Assembly (NCBI GenBank): GCA_036874045.1
Contig: CM072339.1
Span: forward strand, 17,305,501 to 17,369,500
DNA length: 64,000 nt
Reading direction: 5' to 3'
Source: Cymodocea nodosa
Taxonomy: Eukaryota > Streptophyta > Magnoliopsida > Alismatales > Cymodoceaceae
In this document: positions 12,606-24,406 of the stretch, one piece after another
Position numbering within the stretch: position 1 is the stretch's first letter
How the letters are laid out: each line of letters begins with the position of its first letter
Translations under genes and position numbers: made by a program
Notes under the pieces: model-generated
The model's input: the letters and a program-made list of their open reading frames with translations, nothing else
What the model was told of the DNA's origin: nothing
The model's database searches: none

Positions 12606-13394
12606 TTAAGAACATGATTGAAAAGTAGAAACAAATGGAATAAATGTATCAGTCCAAGCAAACTTTTTAGGCATAGTTCTTCTTGCTATTAATTTTGTTT
12701 TAATGCAGTTCTTGTTCCTTTTTAATTTGTAAACATGCAATATATTATAAATTCCAAATACGAGTGTATTACCATTAATGATATGTAATGCAGAAAGGGA
12801 TCCTTTTTGGTTCCAAGGTAATGCAGCAGTTTCTATTTCTACATCTATTTCAATATACTCCTCTTCCCACTTCCATTCATTCATGTCTTCCATAATCCAT
12901 ATTTGAAATTTCATCAGTTCATCCCACCACCATCTTATCAGACATAAAGTAGGATCATCTTCTTCATTATACCACATTCCTATTTGAATTTCATTAAATT
13001 CTGTAGATGGTGGTTTAGCTATTTCACTCGGTACAGGTAAAATTTCTATATAATCATCATAACTGTCTATGCTCACTATGTATAAATCAGATCTATATGC
13101 TAATGATATCTCCGTGACTAAATAGAAATATCCATCAAGTATGACATGTGTTTGGTTAATTAATGATTTCTGTCCTAGATATATGTGATTGGTATTTGAA
13201 CTACGATTAAATGACCTCCATATGAATCTATCTCTAATCTTAGTCATTTTTGCAGCTTGTAGTCCTTGAAAATATTTTTCTTCAATATAGTCTTTAATTT
13301 CCTTTGATACACAACACAGCCTGCATAGATCTTTAGCTGACAAGTTACTTAGTATTTCTCTTAGTGCATCAAACGGTAATTGCATTAATTCCAT
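12606..13394 (-). CDS. F-box protein ORF carried inside G1
   Basis: Intact 262-codon ORF in the same sense as the element, lying between the capsid half of gag and the polypurine tract. Residues 5-45 form an F-box: LPFDALREILSNLSAKDLCR followed by LCCVSKEIKDYI, the Skp1-binding fold of SCF ubiquitin-ligase substrate receptors. The rest resembles the beta-rich C-terminal half of plant F-box proteins, with an IWIMEDMNEWKW motif like the V/IWxM...W signature of F-box-associated domains. At 262 residues it is shorter than common plant members (about 350-400). The start has no upstream in-frame alternative nearby. It has no stop or frameshift, whereas the neighbouring element genes are broken. It is probably a captured, intronless host fragment; expression is unknown. 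Confidence 0.75.
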   Translation of the reverse strand: MELMQLPFDALREILSNLSAKDLCRLCCVSKEIKDYIEEKYFQGLQAAKMTKIRDRFIWRSFNRSSNTNHIYLGQKSLINQTHVILDGYFYLVTEISLAYRSDLYIVSIDSYDDYIEILPVPSEIAKPPSTEFNEIQIGMWYNEEDDPTLCLIRWWWDELMKFQIWIMEDMNEWKWEEEYIEIDVEIETAALPWNQKGSLSALHIINGNTLVFGIYNILHVYKLKRNKNCIKTKLIARRTMPKKFAWTDTFIPFVSTFQSCS

Positions 13395-13582
13395 TTGTCG
13401 ATTCTGTAAAATAAAAACAAAAATTTAGCAGAGACAAAAATTAACATAACTACTGCACACCCTCGTGGAGTTAAGGCATAACTCAACGGACTAAGTTCGT
13501 TGAGTTTAAAATTAACTCTACGATACTATTAACTTAAAATAAAACATATATACATACAGATAGTTGCTTCAGATATGCTGCT

Positions 13583-14925
13583 TCATTCAGCTGCCCTCCC
13601 AGAAGAGGTATTAATTTCATTAACTGTTCTATTGACAGGATTAGGTATAGCTTGTATTGGCAATCCTCTAGTATGTCTAACTTCCATTGGTTCCTTCTGT
13701 CTAAGTGATATATTTCTATTCTGATTTTGATTTGGAGCATTTCCAAATATAAATTCTAGACGATTGTTTATTTGTTGGATTATCTTTTCTAATTTCTCTA
13801 TTCTAGCTCCTTGTTCAATTAATACTTCATAACTTATGTTCTTCTCATTTATATTTTCTCCTCCCTGGAAATTGTTGTTTCTCCAAGATAAATTCGGGTG
13901 ATTTCTCCAATTAGGATTATAAGAATTTCCCAAGTTATCTCTTTGGTTTCTAGCATAAATAATATCTAAGTCATTTATGTTTGTATTCTTTTTTGCTAGC
14001 TTTTGATTTAATGATAACTCTTCTATTTTCTTTGTTAATTCATTTAATTTCACCTCAAGCATAGTATTGGAATCTATTTCATGCATTCCTCTTGGCAATA
14101 ATCTTTTATCTGCAATAGCTTTAGCCAAATTTTCCCATTGTGCAGTTCTTTTTGCAAAATTTCTAAATATGCCCATGCTTCTTCACTACATAATTTTAAA
14201 AATCCATTTTGACAAGTAGATTCTAATAAAGATTTCGTTGAAACATCTATGCCTTCATAAATTATGCCTATTAATTGTGCTTTACTCATTGCATGATGTG
14301 GACATTGAGTCAGTAAATCATTAAATCTTTCAAAATATTTCCAAAATGATTCACCCTGTTTTTGGCTACACATTAATATTTCTTTCTTCTTTTTAATCAT
14401 TTGATGTGTTGGATAGTATTTTTCCAGAAAAACAGAGCAAAATTCAGTCCATGTAGAAATTGAATCAGGCGATAGAGTATATAACCATCTCTTAGCTGTA
14501 TCTTTTAAATCAAAAGGGATATATCTAAGTTTAATAGCATCTATACTCATGTTCGGCATTCTCATCATTTAACAAACTTCGTTAAATTCTCTAAGGAAAT
14601 AATAGGCATCCTCTCTTTCTAATCCATGAAAATGTGGCAATTGACTAATATAATTAGATTTCAGTTCAAACCTATCTCCCTCAAAGTTTGGCAATCGAAT
14701 ACATGAAGGTTCATCAATTAATTCAGGATACAGAATCTCTCCTAATGGTTTTTCTATTGGAGCAGCCATCTCTACGTTCTCTTTTAAAGAAAGGTTAGCT
14801 ACACCCCAAAGAATTTCGTTAAAGTTTAGTTCAGAAAATTTTTCAGTACTCCTCTATAATGAAAATTCCTGGGTAGGTGTTCTTACTAATCGTTTAGTGC
14901 TTAGAGAATGAGTCCATGTGCTCAT
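13583..14925 (-). pseudogene. Displaced gag capsid half of G1
   Basis: Begins with a methionine at 14925 (MSTWTHS, matched in G2 at 58991). It contains the N-terminal block with LPNFEGDRFELKSNYISQLP and the retrotransposon gag core (DLKDTAKRWLYTLSPDSIST, then a FxxxYYPTH region), ending with an Asn-rich tail near 13583. Breaks: a stop near 14845, TAA at 14569-14571 in the same frame as the following block, and a frameshift near 14090-14176. In ordinary Athila-like elements this part precedes the zinc knuckle and protease; here it lies about 1.6 kb downstream of integrase. G2 has the same order, so the arrangement predates both insertions. Confidence 0.82.
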
Positions 14926-15230
14926 AAATAAATAGCAGAAGATTAATTACATACTAGTCTGAAGCTTTCCATTCTATAAATATTTGTTGTCAGATGAAGG
15001 TTGAATCAGCTGCTTCTCCTTCCAGTTCCTCCAATGCTTTCTCCTTTCTTTTAAAAGTGCTGGTAACTCGTAAATAACATTCCGTTTCATATATATATTG
15101 CGCATCCATAAAGTGAATAAATCTCGTTGCAAGAACGTGGCTTGCAACGTGCATCGTGGTTCCTGTTTTTATGGGTACGTGTACCACTACTAATTTCAAA
15201 TTTAGGTAACCGCTAAACCGATGAAGTTTC
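14926..15230 (-). promoter_or_regulatory. Leader with TATA-like sequence before displaced gag (G1)
   Basis: Conserved with G2 58664-58990. It contains a TATA-rich stretch (15093-15103 on plus; TATAAATA in G2) about 170 bases upstream of the gag methionine. Base composition is less AT-rich upstream of it. A 69-codon open frame (15199-14990) overlaps but is broken in G2. I infer a possible internal promoter for the displaced gag; this is unproven. Confidence 0.4.
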
Positions 15231-16541
15231 GTTCATGGTTAGATGAATAACTGTTTTACTTAATCCACGAACTAACCTCGTTGAGTTACAGATTACTCAA
15301 CGGAACACAGTCGGTTACTGTTGCTAACTCCACGGACTAACTTCGTTGAGTTACAGAAAACTCAATGGAGTGACCTTATATTATATTACTGACCTCATGG
15401 AGTTACGATTAACTCAACGGACTTACTTCGTTGAGTTAACACTAGGCAACTTCTAAGTTTCACTCTCGTAAGTTTTCTATTCTGTTTTTTTTTTTTTTTT
15501 TTTTTCATTCTGCTAACTGTAATAAAGTTAAATCTATGTCATTAATGCCTCATTTTGATTAAAATACATTTAAATCTGAACATTATATAAAGATTTAACT
15601 TGCAGGTCATTTTACATTATGCAGAATTTACATTTTACCTTATAACATGCAGAAATTTTTAAGTAGCTATCCTGTCATTCAGCAAATTGTAAATCTGTTA
15701 CATATTCATAAAATTCCACAAATTACATAATATTCAATAAATTCCATTCATTTCACATCAAATACGTATGAAAATTGCATTTGAAAAATTATATTCATTA
15801 ATATGAATCAATTACATTACAAGTACACCATACAATTTCATACAATTTTACACAAGTAGACGAACAATACAATTTAATCTCTATGCCTAAATTCATCTAC
15901 GTCCTTCTGGAGTTTTTCTAATTTTAGGTTTTAGCTACAATACTCCGTTGAGTTACAGTTAACTCAACAGAATAAGCTTGTTGACTAACTCAAGACTTAA
16001 CAGAGTATGCTCGTTGAGTTAAGCATAACTCAACAGACTAAGCTCGTTGACTAACTCAAGACTTAACGAAGTATGCTCGTTGAGTTAAGCGTAACTCAAC
16101 GGACACCCCGTACAAGCAAATATAATAATAAAAATATTACAGAGAATAGTTTTTCTTTTTTTTTTACCAGTTTAACCAATACTATGCTTCGGTTAGACCT
16201 AAATATATATATTTTTTTTCTTTCGGTTGGACCGATACTATGTTTCGGTAAAACCAATATTTTTTTCTAAAAATTAATATACAATTTTTTTGCCAGTTTA
16301 ACCGATACTATGCTTCGGTCAGACCTAAATATTTTTTATTTTTCTTTCGGTTGGACCGATACTATGTTTCGGTAAAACCATTATTTTTTTCTGAAAATTA
16401 ATATACAATTTTTTTTAATGTTCCGATCATACCGATGGATCTAGTCGGTTGAACCGCAACTATTTTTATGTTTTATATATATTTTTAATGTTTTTTTTTT
16501 TACAAAAACATATATATATAAACATAAAAACTGATTTCTTA
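15231..16541 (-). repeat. Non-coding palindrome arrays between integrase and gag in G1
   Basis: Holds three arrays. 15262-15443 and 15945-16105 are rows of cgttgagttac / taactcaacgg words arranged as inverted pairs. 16167-about 16420 is a 126-base direct tandem repeat (units from 16167 and 16293) built of cggttggaccg and gtttaaccgat words. A poly-T run lies at 15486-15504. G2 has the same kinds of words at 55080-55600 and 58447-58640, but with about 2.4 kb of accessory ORF and spacer between them, absent here. Confidence 0.8.
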
Positions 16542-19500
16542 CTAAGTAAAGCTCGAGTAGTCCTCTACTCTGACTTCTTCTATAATTCCAAATGAGCTTT
16601 TTGGTGTTTTCAGAATAGGTTTAAGTCTTTGTCCATTTACTTTAAATATATTCTGATTTTTAGGATTTTCAATTTCAATAGCTCCATAAGGATAAACATT
16701 TCGAACTATGTAAGGTCCTGCCCATCTAGATCTTAATTTTCCTGGATGGTTATGGAGTCTAGCCATATAAAGATATACTTCTTGTCCTATTTCAAAGCTT
16801 TTAGGAATAATTTTTCTATCATGCTAGAATTTAATTTTCTCTTTTTCTCTTACAATCTTCGAATAAGCTTCATTTCTAAATTCTTCGAATTTAATTAGTT
16901 GCATTTTCCTATTTTCAGCAGCTTGATTTAAATTAGTGTTCAGAGTTTTTAATGCCCAATAAGCTTTATGTTCTATTTCAATAAGTAAATGACAACTTTT
17001 TCCATATACTAGCCTAAAAGGTTACATACCTAAGCTCGTTTTATAAGCAGTTTTATAAGCCCAAAGTGCATCTATCAATCTATTAGCCCAATCTGTTCTA
17101 GTAGGATTTACTACTTTTTCCAAGATTAATTTAATTTGTTTGTTTGCACTTTCTACTTGTCCACTTGTTTGCGGATGATATGATGTTGCAATTTTGTGGT
17201 TTACTCCATATTTCTTCATTAAGGCTTCAAAACTTCTATTACAGAAATGAGTTCCTCAATCACTGATAATAGCTTTAGGTATTCCAAATCTGGCAAATAT
17301 ATTTGTTCTTATAAATTGTATTACCACTTTGTTATCATTAGTTTTTGTAGGAATAGCTTCTATCCATTTAGATACATAATCCACCCCCAACAATATGTAA
17401 TTAAATTGATTAGACATAGGAAATAGACCCATAAAATCTATTCCCCACACATCAAAGATTTCAACCTCAACAATAGGATTAAGAGGCATCATATTCCTCT
17501 TTGATATTCTTCCTATTTGTTGACATCTTAAACAACTTAAGCAATATTTATGAGCATCTTTGAATAGTGTTGGCCAATAAAACCCACATTGTAGAATTTT
17601 TGCAGTAGTTTTCCCTGAACCAAAATTTCCTCCACAAGCTTGGTCATGACAGAAAGACAATATGCTCAAATATTCAGTTTCTGGAATACACCTCCTTAAA
17701 ACCATATCAGGACATTTCTTAAATAAGTAAGGGTCTTCCCAATAGTAATATTTTACTCTTGAGAAAAACAGTTTCTTATCCTGTCTATTCCAATCCTTAG
17801 GTGTTAAACCAGTAACTAAGTAATTAACTATGTCTGCATACCAAGGCATTGTGTTGATGGTCATTAATTGTTCATCAGGAAAATTATCCTTAATTTCAAT
17901 ATTTGATTTTTCTATTTGTAATCTTGATAAATGATCTGCTACTACATTCTCACAACCTTTTTTATCTTTAATTTCTAAATCAAATTCTTGCAATAATAAT
18001 ATTCATCGGATCAATCTAGGTTTAGTTTCTTTTTTCTTTACTAGATGTTTTAGAGCTGAATGATCCGTGTATACTATTACTTTAGTTCCAATCAGATATG
18101 ATCTAAACTTTTCTAAAGCAAACACAACAGCTAATAATTCTTTTTCAGTAGTTGTGTAATTAACTTGAGCATCATTTAAGGTTTTGCTTGCATAATGAAT
18201 CACTCTAGGAGATTTTTCTATCTTCTGTCCTAACACTGCTCCTACAGCAAAATCAGAAGCATCGCACATTAATTCAAATGGATGGTTCCAATTAGGTGCT
18301 TGAATTATAGGAGTTGAAATTAAGCTAGTCTTAAGTCTGAAAAATGCTTCCTTGCAATTTTTATCAAAGTTAAATGGAACATCTTTTAATAGATTAGTTA
18401 AAGGTCTAGCTATCTTGCTAAAGTTTTTAATAAATCTTCTATAAAAACCAGCATGTCCTAGAAATGATCTAATATCTTTTACTGATTTAGGTTCTAGTAG
18501 ATTAGAAATTACTTCTATTTTAGCTTTATCTACTTCCAACCCTTTTTTAGAAACAACATGCCCTAAGACTATTCCTTGTTTAACCATGAAGTGACATTTT
18601 TCCCAATTTAAAACCAGATTTTTTTCCACACAGCGTTTTAATATTTAGTCTAAATTGCTTAAACACACTTCATATGAGTTGCCATATACAGTAAAATCAT
18701 CCATAAATATTTCTAAAAACTCTTCAGTCATTCCAGTAAATATGCCCTGCACACACATTTGAAAGGTAGCTAGCGCATTGCATAATCCGAATGACATTCT
18801 TTTAAAAGCATAAGTTCCATTAGGACAGGTGAAAGTTGCTTTCTCTTGATCCTCTAATGCTACTGGAATTTGATTATACCCTGAATACCCGTCTAGGAAA
18901 CAAAAATATTCTTGCCCTGCTAATCTTTCCAACATTTGATCTATAAAAGGTAAGGGAAAATGATCTTTCCTAGTCACAGCATTTAGCTTTCTATAGTCTA
19001 TACATACTCTCTAGCCTGATTGAATTCTAGTAGGTATCAAGTCTTGACTTTCATTCCTAATAACTGTTAATCCTGATTTCTTGGGAACTACATGGATTGG
19101 CCTAACCCACGAGCTATCAGAAATCGGATAAATTATATCATTATCTAACCATTTAACTATTTCCTTCCTGACTACTTCCTTAAGGTTTGGATTTAATCTC
19201 CTCTTAGGAATTCTAATAGGTTTAGCATTCTCTTCTAAATATATGTGGTGAGAGCATAAAGTTGAACTTAACCCTTTTATATCAATCATAGTCCATCCTG
19301 TTGCTTCTTTATAACTTTTTACTACATCTTTTAATTTAGCTATTTGATCCTCTTTTAAATTTGAAGCAATAATGATTGGACAGGTCCGTTTATCTTCCAG
19401 AAATATGTAGGTTAATTCAGTAGGTAAAGGTTTTAATTCTAAATGCTGCCCATCAGAAGCTAGAACTCCTAATTGAACATCATCATTTTTTAAATTAATT

Positions 19501-19790
19501 TCTTCCTGATCTCCTTCTATATCTATGTTTTCACTTTCTTCTAAAGTTTCAGAATTGATTTGCCTATTTAATTCTTCTTGAATCACATCATCTAACATAT
19601 CTCCATCATCCTCTAAAAAGTCTATGATATGTAAGGACATTTCTAACTCCTCAAACCTTTCTGGTTTGAAAATATTTAATTGAGTATCCTCATTACCATA
19701 TGCTAACTTCATTACTCCAGTTTTACAATTTATAACAGCCCTTAATGTTGCTAAAAATGGCCTTCCCAAAATTAAAGATGTATCACTATT
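16542..19790 (-). pseudogene. gypsy pol of G1: RT, RNase H, integrase
   Basis: One reading frame runs from about 19790 to 16542 with nonsense codons but no visible frameshift. RT: RRLNPNLKEVVRKEIVKWLD, IDYRKLNAVTRKDHFPLPF, LDGYSGYNQIPV and catalytic FMDDFTVYG (18700). RNase [36 protein letters not shown] and [11 protein letters not shown]. Integrase: zinc-binding H/C set (CHDQACGGNFG...[11 protein letters not shown]), DVWGIDFMG, and TSYHPQTSGQVESANKQIK with the catalytic Glu; then a C-terminal tail with LRSRWAGPYIV. Stops fall near 19013, 18643, 18000, 17257, 17028 and 16823; most correspond to Trp, Arg or Gln codons changed by one transition. The protein is Athila-like. Confidence 0.92.
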
Positions 19791-21211
19791 TTATGCTTAA
19801 TTTGTTAGGAATCCAAAATTACAATATCAATAGGATATATAAAATTCTTGATTTTAATTAAGACATCCTCTATTTTTCCTCTAGGGTATCTTATACTTCT
19901 ATCAGCTAATTGAATAACTGTACTAGCAGGAGTTAAGCCTTCTAATCCTAAGGATGCAAATATATCACTTGGCATAACATTTATACCTGCACCTAAGTCT
20001 ATTAAGGTTCTTTCTAGAATGGTATTTCCTATGGTGCATGATATAACAGGGATTCTAGGATCAGATAACTTTTTAGGAATTTGTGGTAGAAATAGGGAAC
20101 TACTTTGCTCAGCTAAAAAGACCTTTCTAAGAACTTTTCGCTCTCTTTTCTTAGTACACCAATCCTTCAGAAATTTAGCACAAAGTGGCATATGCTGCAA
20201 TAGATCTAACAAAGAAATGTTAACTTGTACTTTTTCAAAAATTTCTCTGATTTTTTCTTATTTTTCAGGAATTGTTTGTTGTAATCTTTCAGGATAGGGT
20301 GCTAAAGATTTTGATTTCAAAGACTCTTTTTCTTTCAGTTGATTTGTTTGATCATTTTTAGCTTCAATTGCAGATTCAGATTGTTCTTCAGTGATTTCTA
20401 GATTTTCAGCTATTACATTTTCATTATCATTTTGATTTTTACTCTTGTCCACCTTCATATCATTTTCATTTTGAGTTCTTGGTGGTATATCAATTTCAGA
20501 TCTTAATGTTACACATACATCTTCCAGATTTTCGTTACTTTCATGATGTTTTTGTATATCATTTTCGTGATTATGATCTTCAATTATTTTTAGTTTTAAA
20601 GTGCATTCTTTAAATTCTCTTACATTAGTGTTTTCTGTTTGTTATATATTTTGCAAGTTATGTAGGTTTATAACATTATAATTTTCATTGTCTTGTTGCA
20701 AAACTTGTATTTTCATTGCATTTTTGTCTAATGCTTTTAATTTTGTTTCCAGATCATCTAATTTCATTGCATTCAATTTTTGATCAATTTTCTTTATGAC
20801 TTTTTCAGTTTCATAAATTATATCCTGTTTAGGTTCTGAATATGCCTCCTTATAGTTTAACCGGTTGACTTCTTGTTGTTGACACACAAAGTATTCCAGT
20901 TTATCCAGATTTTGCTCTATACTATGCTCCAGTCTGTCATAGCTATCCCAAACTTCAATGTCTCTCATCATATTGCACATTCTATACTGACCATCAGTTG
21001 GGTAAACTATAGGATTCTCATACTCGGCTCTATTATATTGAGGATAATTCATTTGTTGTTCATGGGATCTAGCAATCTGTAAATGTCTCAATTTCAAACA
21101 ATCAGAAATGTCGTGTCCTTCAGAATTGCAGAATTCACATATGCTAATTAAAGGTTTTAGAAATCTTTGAGCATAAGCATATGCCATATTCTCAATTACA
21201 GAAGAAAACAC
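19790..21211 (-). pseudogene. Zinc-knuckle half of gag plus protease, G1
   Basis: Starts at the first methionine after the primer-binding site (21211). Near residue 28 is a knuckle CEFCNSEGHDISDCLKLRHL (C-x2-C-x4-H-x4-C). A long charged region with TLRSEIDIPPR at about 20500 follows, then the aspartic protease with LIDLGAGINVMPSDIFASLG and IRYPRGKIEDVLIKIKN (20000-19830). Two nonsense codons (20642, 20258) lie in one frame; a one-base deletion near 19790 shifts the frame before RT. The capsid domain expected upstream is absent and is found instead at 13583-14925. Confidence 0.85.
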
Positions 21212-21331
21212 ACAACTCTGGCTATTAAAACGAAACAGCTCTAACAGTTACTTATATTAATTCAATTCAATTCAATTCAATTCACTTTGACTCAATTCAA
21301 TTCAATTCCCCAGCAACGGCACCATAAAACT
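21212..21331 (-). promoter_or_regulatory. Primer-binding site and (AATTC)n leader of G1
   Basis: The sequence complementary to the 3' end of plant tRNA-Asp is at 21308-21324 (as read on plus ccccagcaacggcacca; the tRNA ends ccccggcaacggcgcca, two mismatches, both transitions). It sits 7 bases inside the LTR. Next to it is a pentanucleotide (AATTC)n run at about 21259-21308. Confidence 0.85.
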
Positions 21332-23342
21332 TGTTTGGGTTTTCCTAACACTACACTACAAAAACTTGGATTTGTTACTTCTATTTTTACTTAGTTAATT
21401 TATCTTTATGTCTATTCTTTCTTTTAGAAGTAAACAAACAACCTTTAATACAATTTAGATATTAATTCCAATTTGTACTTTAACTACAAGTGCACAGTGT
21501 CTATTGTATTAGTGTGCAAGTACAGGTCGATCCCACAGGGAATTGCTGACAAATTTAAGAAATGTTTGATTGTGAACAATTCAAATTTACATTCAATAAG
21601 CACTCCGTTGAGTTATAATTAACTCAACGGACTAAGTTCGTTGAGTTATGGCTAACTCAACGGACTATCCTCGTGGACTTAAGTTAACTCCACGAGCTTG
21701 TCTCTTCTTTATAATACTACTGTTTACAGAGGAATTCGGCCAACCATTGGGCGATTCCACAGATTGTAAATAACATCAATTAAGCTTTTTAATGCTAGTT
21801 AACATTGGATTTATCATTAAGCAATACTAACATTCAGATGATTCAAATAGTCACCATTAAAATCTTTAAGTTTTTTGTACGAACCAATTTTAGTAAACTG
21901 TAAAATTAAAACTAACATAAAACAATCATAAAACTGATACAGATAACATTAATTACGATACAACACAAACAATACAACACTCAAATACAACATACAAACA
22001 AAGATAAATTGTTTTTGGTATTTTTGCTTTGATATGAACATGAAAATGGGCGATAGGTGAAATGTAAAGTAATCTCACTTGACAGTAAATACTTCTGACA
22101 CTACTTACAACGCAATTACACCACTGAAAATTAAACCACTTACAATTCTCTCTCCTCTCCCTATAGAATCGCGAGTCCAGAATTGCAAGATGATCTCCTC
22201 TTCAGCATACAGGCATCAACCCGAAGCCAAGGCTAAAAGCTTTACGATCTCCTGAAATGAGTCGGCACTTGGTGAAAATGTCTTCCCTTCCCGCGACGCG
22301 ATCACTCCTCATAGTGGTTGTCAGGCACTATGTTTGGCTCGGACTCGACCCGACATCAGGCAAGTATCCTCACAGACCTCCGATGATTGGTGATTATGGT
22401 GGTGATAACGATGGTTGGTGTGATACTTTAGAGAATCGCCGATACTATCTGCAGAAAGCTTGGTGCTCCTCCTCTGTATACACTAGTCGTCCATTGATCA
22501 CACTTTCTTCTTTTTTTCTTCTTTTCTTTTATATTTCTTCAGTAGTAACTACTTCTACTTGAATGATTGGTTGGATTTCCTTCCTTCAAATCAACGGCGA
22601 TGCTTCCTTCTCCATGCGCAATTGAATTCCTGTGTGATACGTGCAAATGTGGTTTTTCCTTCCAATTGTATGTTCTTGCAACCACTACAGTGGAATTTTA
22701 GAAAATAACTATAAAATACATGGAATAAAGAAATAAGCCGCTAACCTAACGCGTTACCTTAGTGTATATTCATGTAACTCAACGCGTACAGTCATGCTAA
22801 CTTAATGAGTTATAACTTAAGTAAATCTACCAGCTCTCGACACGTGTCAGTAGTAGTTTAAACATAAAATAACATTTCGAAGAGTTACAGGTATAACTAT
22901 CCGATGCTCAGATGCATTTTCTAATAGTTACAGCTAACTCACCGAAAATTCACTTAAGACATTCATTCTGGTTTCGACACGTGTACATCTAGAAATAATA
23001 AAATATTCTCTCTAAACATAACTGTTCGGCAATTTAAACATAACTATCTAATACATATTCGGTCTGTTAAACATAACTGTCCGAATTTGTTCGGTATGTT
23101 AAACATAACTGTCCGATATATCAGAAAATTCGGATACTTAAGAATTTCACAGCTTGCAACTTACCGATAGTTCATAAATGTACTAAATTAACATTAATTC
23201 CCCAAAATTAAGCAGATTCTTCAATTAAAGCATATAACAGTGCAATTATAACATAATGGCTTAATTCTCATATCATAAGCTAAATATTATGCAATTAACC
23301 ATCATTTAACCGTTAATAATATGCACTTTTTCATTCTAAACA
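21332..23342 (-). repeat. 5' LTR of G1
   Basis: 2011 bases, pairing with 8914-10926. It has the same palindrome array (about 21603-21700), the antisense open frame (22257-22562), the TATA region and the spaced cassette (about 22817-22905). The outer end TTCTAAACA abuts ATTCC at 23343-23347. Confidence 0.93.
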
Positions 23343-24406
23343 ATTCCTTAGATTTAGACTCTTTTGACGTGTCATCCCAAGTGACCTTCAAAGTCTTTTT
23401 CTTGTAAAACTTTTTCTGAGTTTTCTGAGTTGTCTTCTTCTGATTTGTCCTACTTTGCTTTTCATTTTTCCTTATAGGACAATCTAGAGAAAGATGTTTA
23501 GGTTTCTTACAATTGTGACATACATCTTTCTAGATGAAGAATTCTTGTGATTTAGTGATTTTGACGTTGAAGGTTTATCATTTCTGTTCTTTTGCTGTTT
23601 CCTAGCTTTCCATGCTTTCTTGAATTTCCTAGTCAGCAAAATCAAATCCTCATCAAAATCAATAGATATTTCAGAATTTGAATTAATTTTGAAGGTTATT
23701 TCTTTCTTCAGTTTTAATTTGTTGTGACTCAGTGAATCATTTAATTGAGCTTCATAAGTAGTTAAGTTTCCTATAAGTTCATTTATGATATAAACATTTA
23801 AATCTCATGATTCCTCAATTGATGTCACTTTCTAAGACCATTTAGAACTTAGGGATCTGAGAATTTTCCTCACCAAATCCTTTTGTTCAAAATTCTTTCC
23901 TAAGCATTTTAAAGAGTTTATGATATCAAGGAATCTAAAAAACATCTCAGAAATACTTTCGTCATTAAGGAATCTAAAAAACATCTCAAAAATACTTTCG
24001 TCTTCATGCATCTTAAAGAGTTCATACTTATGAATTAAAATATTTATCTTAGTCTCTTTAACTTGAGAAGTACATTCATGTGAAACTTCTAATGATGCCA
24101 CACCTCATAAGCAAATTTATATGCCAATAGTTTACTGAATTGTTCATAAATTAATGCATAAAATAAAATATTTAAGCTTTTAGCATTCAGAGTTTCATTC
24201 TCTTTTTTAGTAATTGTCCAAGTATTATAAGGGGTAGTTAACAAAGTATATGGTTTAGAAATCATGAACCACAACTTGTGATCTATACTTTGAAGAAAGA
24301 CTATCATCCTATATTTCCAATATTCAAAATATATTCCATCAAATAAAGGAGGATGATTAAGATTTTGACCTTCATACAAAGAAAATTTACCATTTCCAGT
24401 AGTCAA
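23343..24406 (-). pseudogene. copia gag of element C, N-terminal half
   Basis: Starts at 24406 with MTTGNGKFSLYEGQNLNHPP, the usual start of plant copia gag. It continues through the gag core (NILFYALIYEQFSKLLAYKF...YEVW and a SLKCLGKNFEQKDLVRKILR block) to a zinc knuckle near 23510 with spacing C-x2-C-x4-H-x4-C, then a Lys-rich stretch cut by G1. Breaks include a frameshift near 24095 and stops after 23832. A 39-base in-frame tandem duplication at 23928-24005 repeats DESI-EMFFRFL and is absent from D. Confidence 0.83.
23928..24005. repeat. 39-base tandem duplication in gag of C
   Basis: Two units, 23928-23966 and 23967-24005, starting aaggaatctaaaaaacatct and differing at a few bases. The duplication keeps frame (13 codons). 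Element D has a single unit at 27130-27170. Confidence 0.85.

Larger units (their letters stand above)
8914..23342 (-). mobile_element. Athila-like Ty3/gypsy element G1, complete
   Basis: Complete 14.4-kb element inside C's gag. Its LTRs are 8914-10926 (2013 bases) and 21332-23342 (2011 bases), with TG...CA ends and an ATTCC duplication. On the minus strand the order is 5' LTR, primer-binding site for tRNA-Asp, zinc-knuckle half of gag, protease, RT, RNase H, integrase, non-coding arrays, capsid half of gag, F-box ORF, 3' non-coding region, polypurine tract and 3' LTR. Athila affinity comes from protease DLGAG, RT FMDDFTVYG, the tRNA-Asp primer site and the large size. Compared with G2 it lacks the accessory ORF after integrase. 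Pol is broken by stops; the LTRs look only a few percent different by eye. Confidence 0.92.

Noticed and set aside
12148..12615. Open frames downstream of the F-box ORF (12148-12375, 12421-12615)
   Set aside because: They consist of Lys/Phe runs from poly-T tracts and the purine-rich region and have no counterpart elsewhere.
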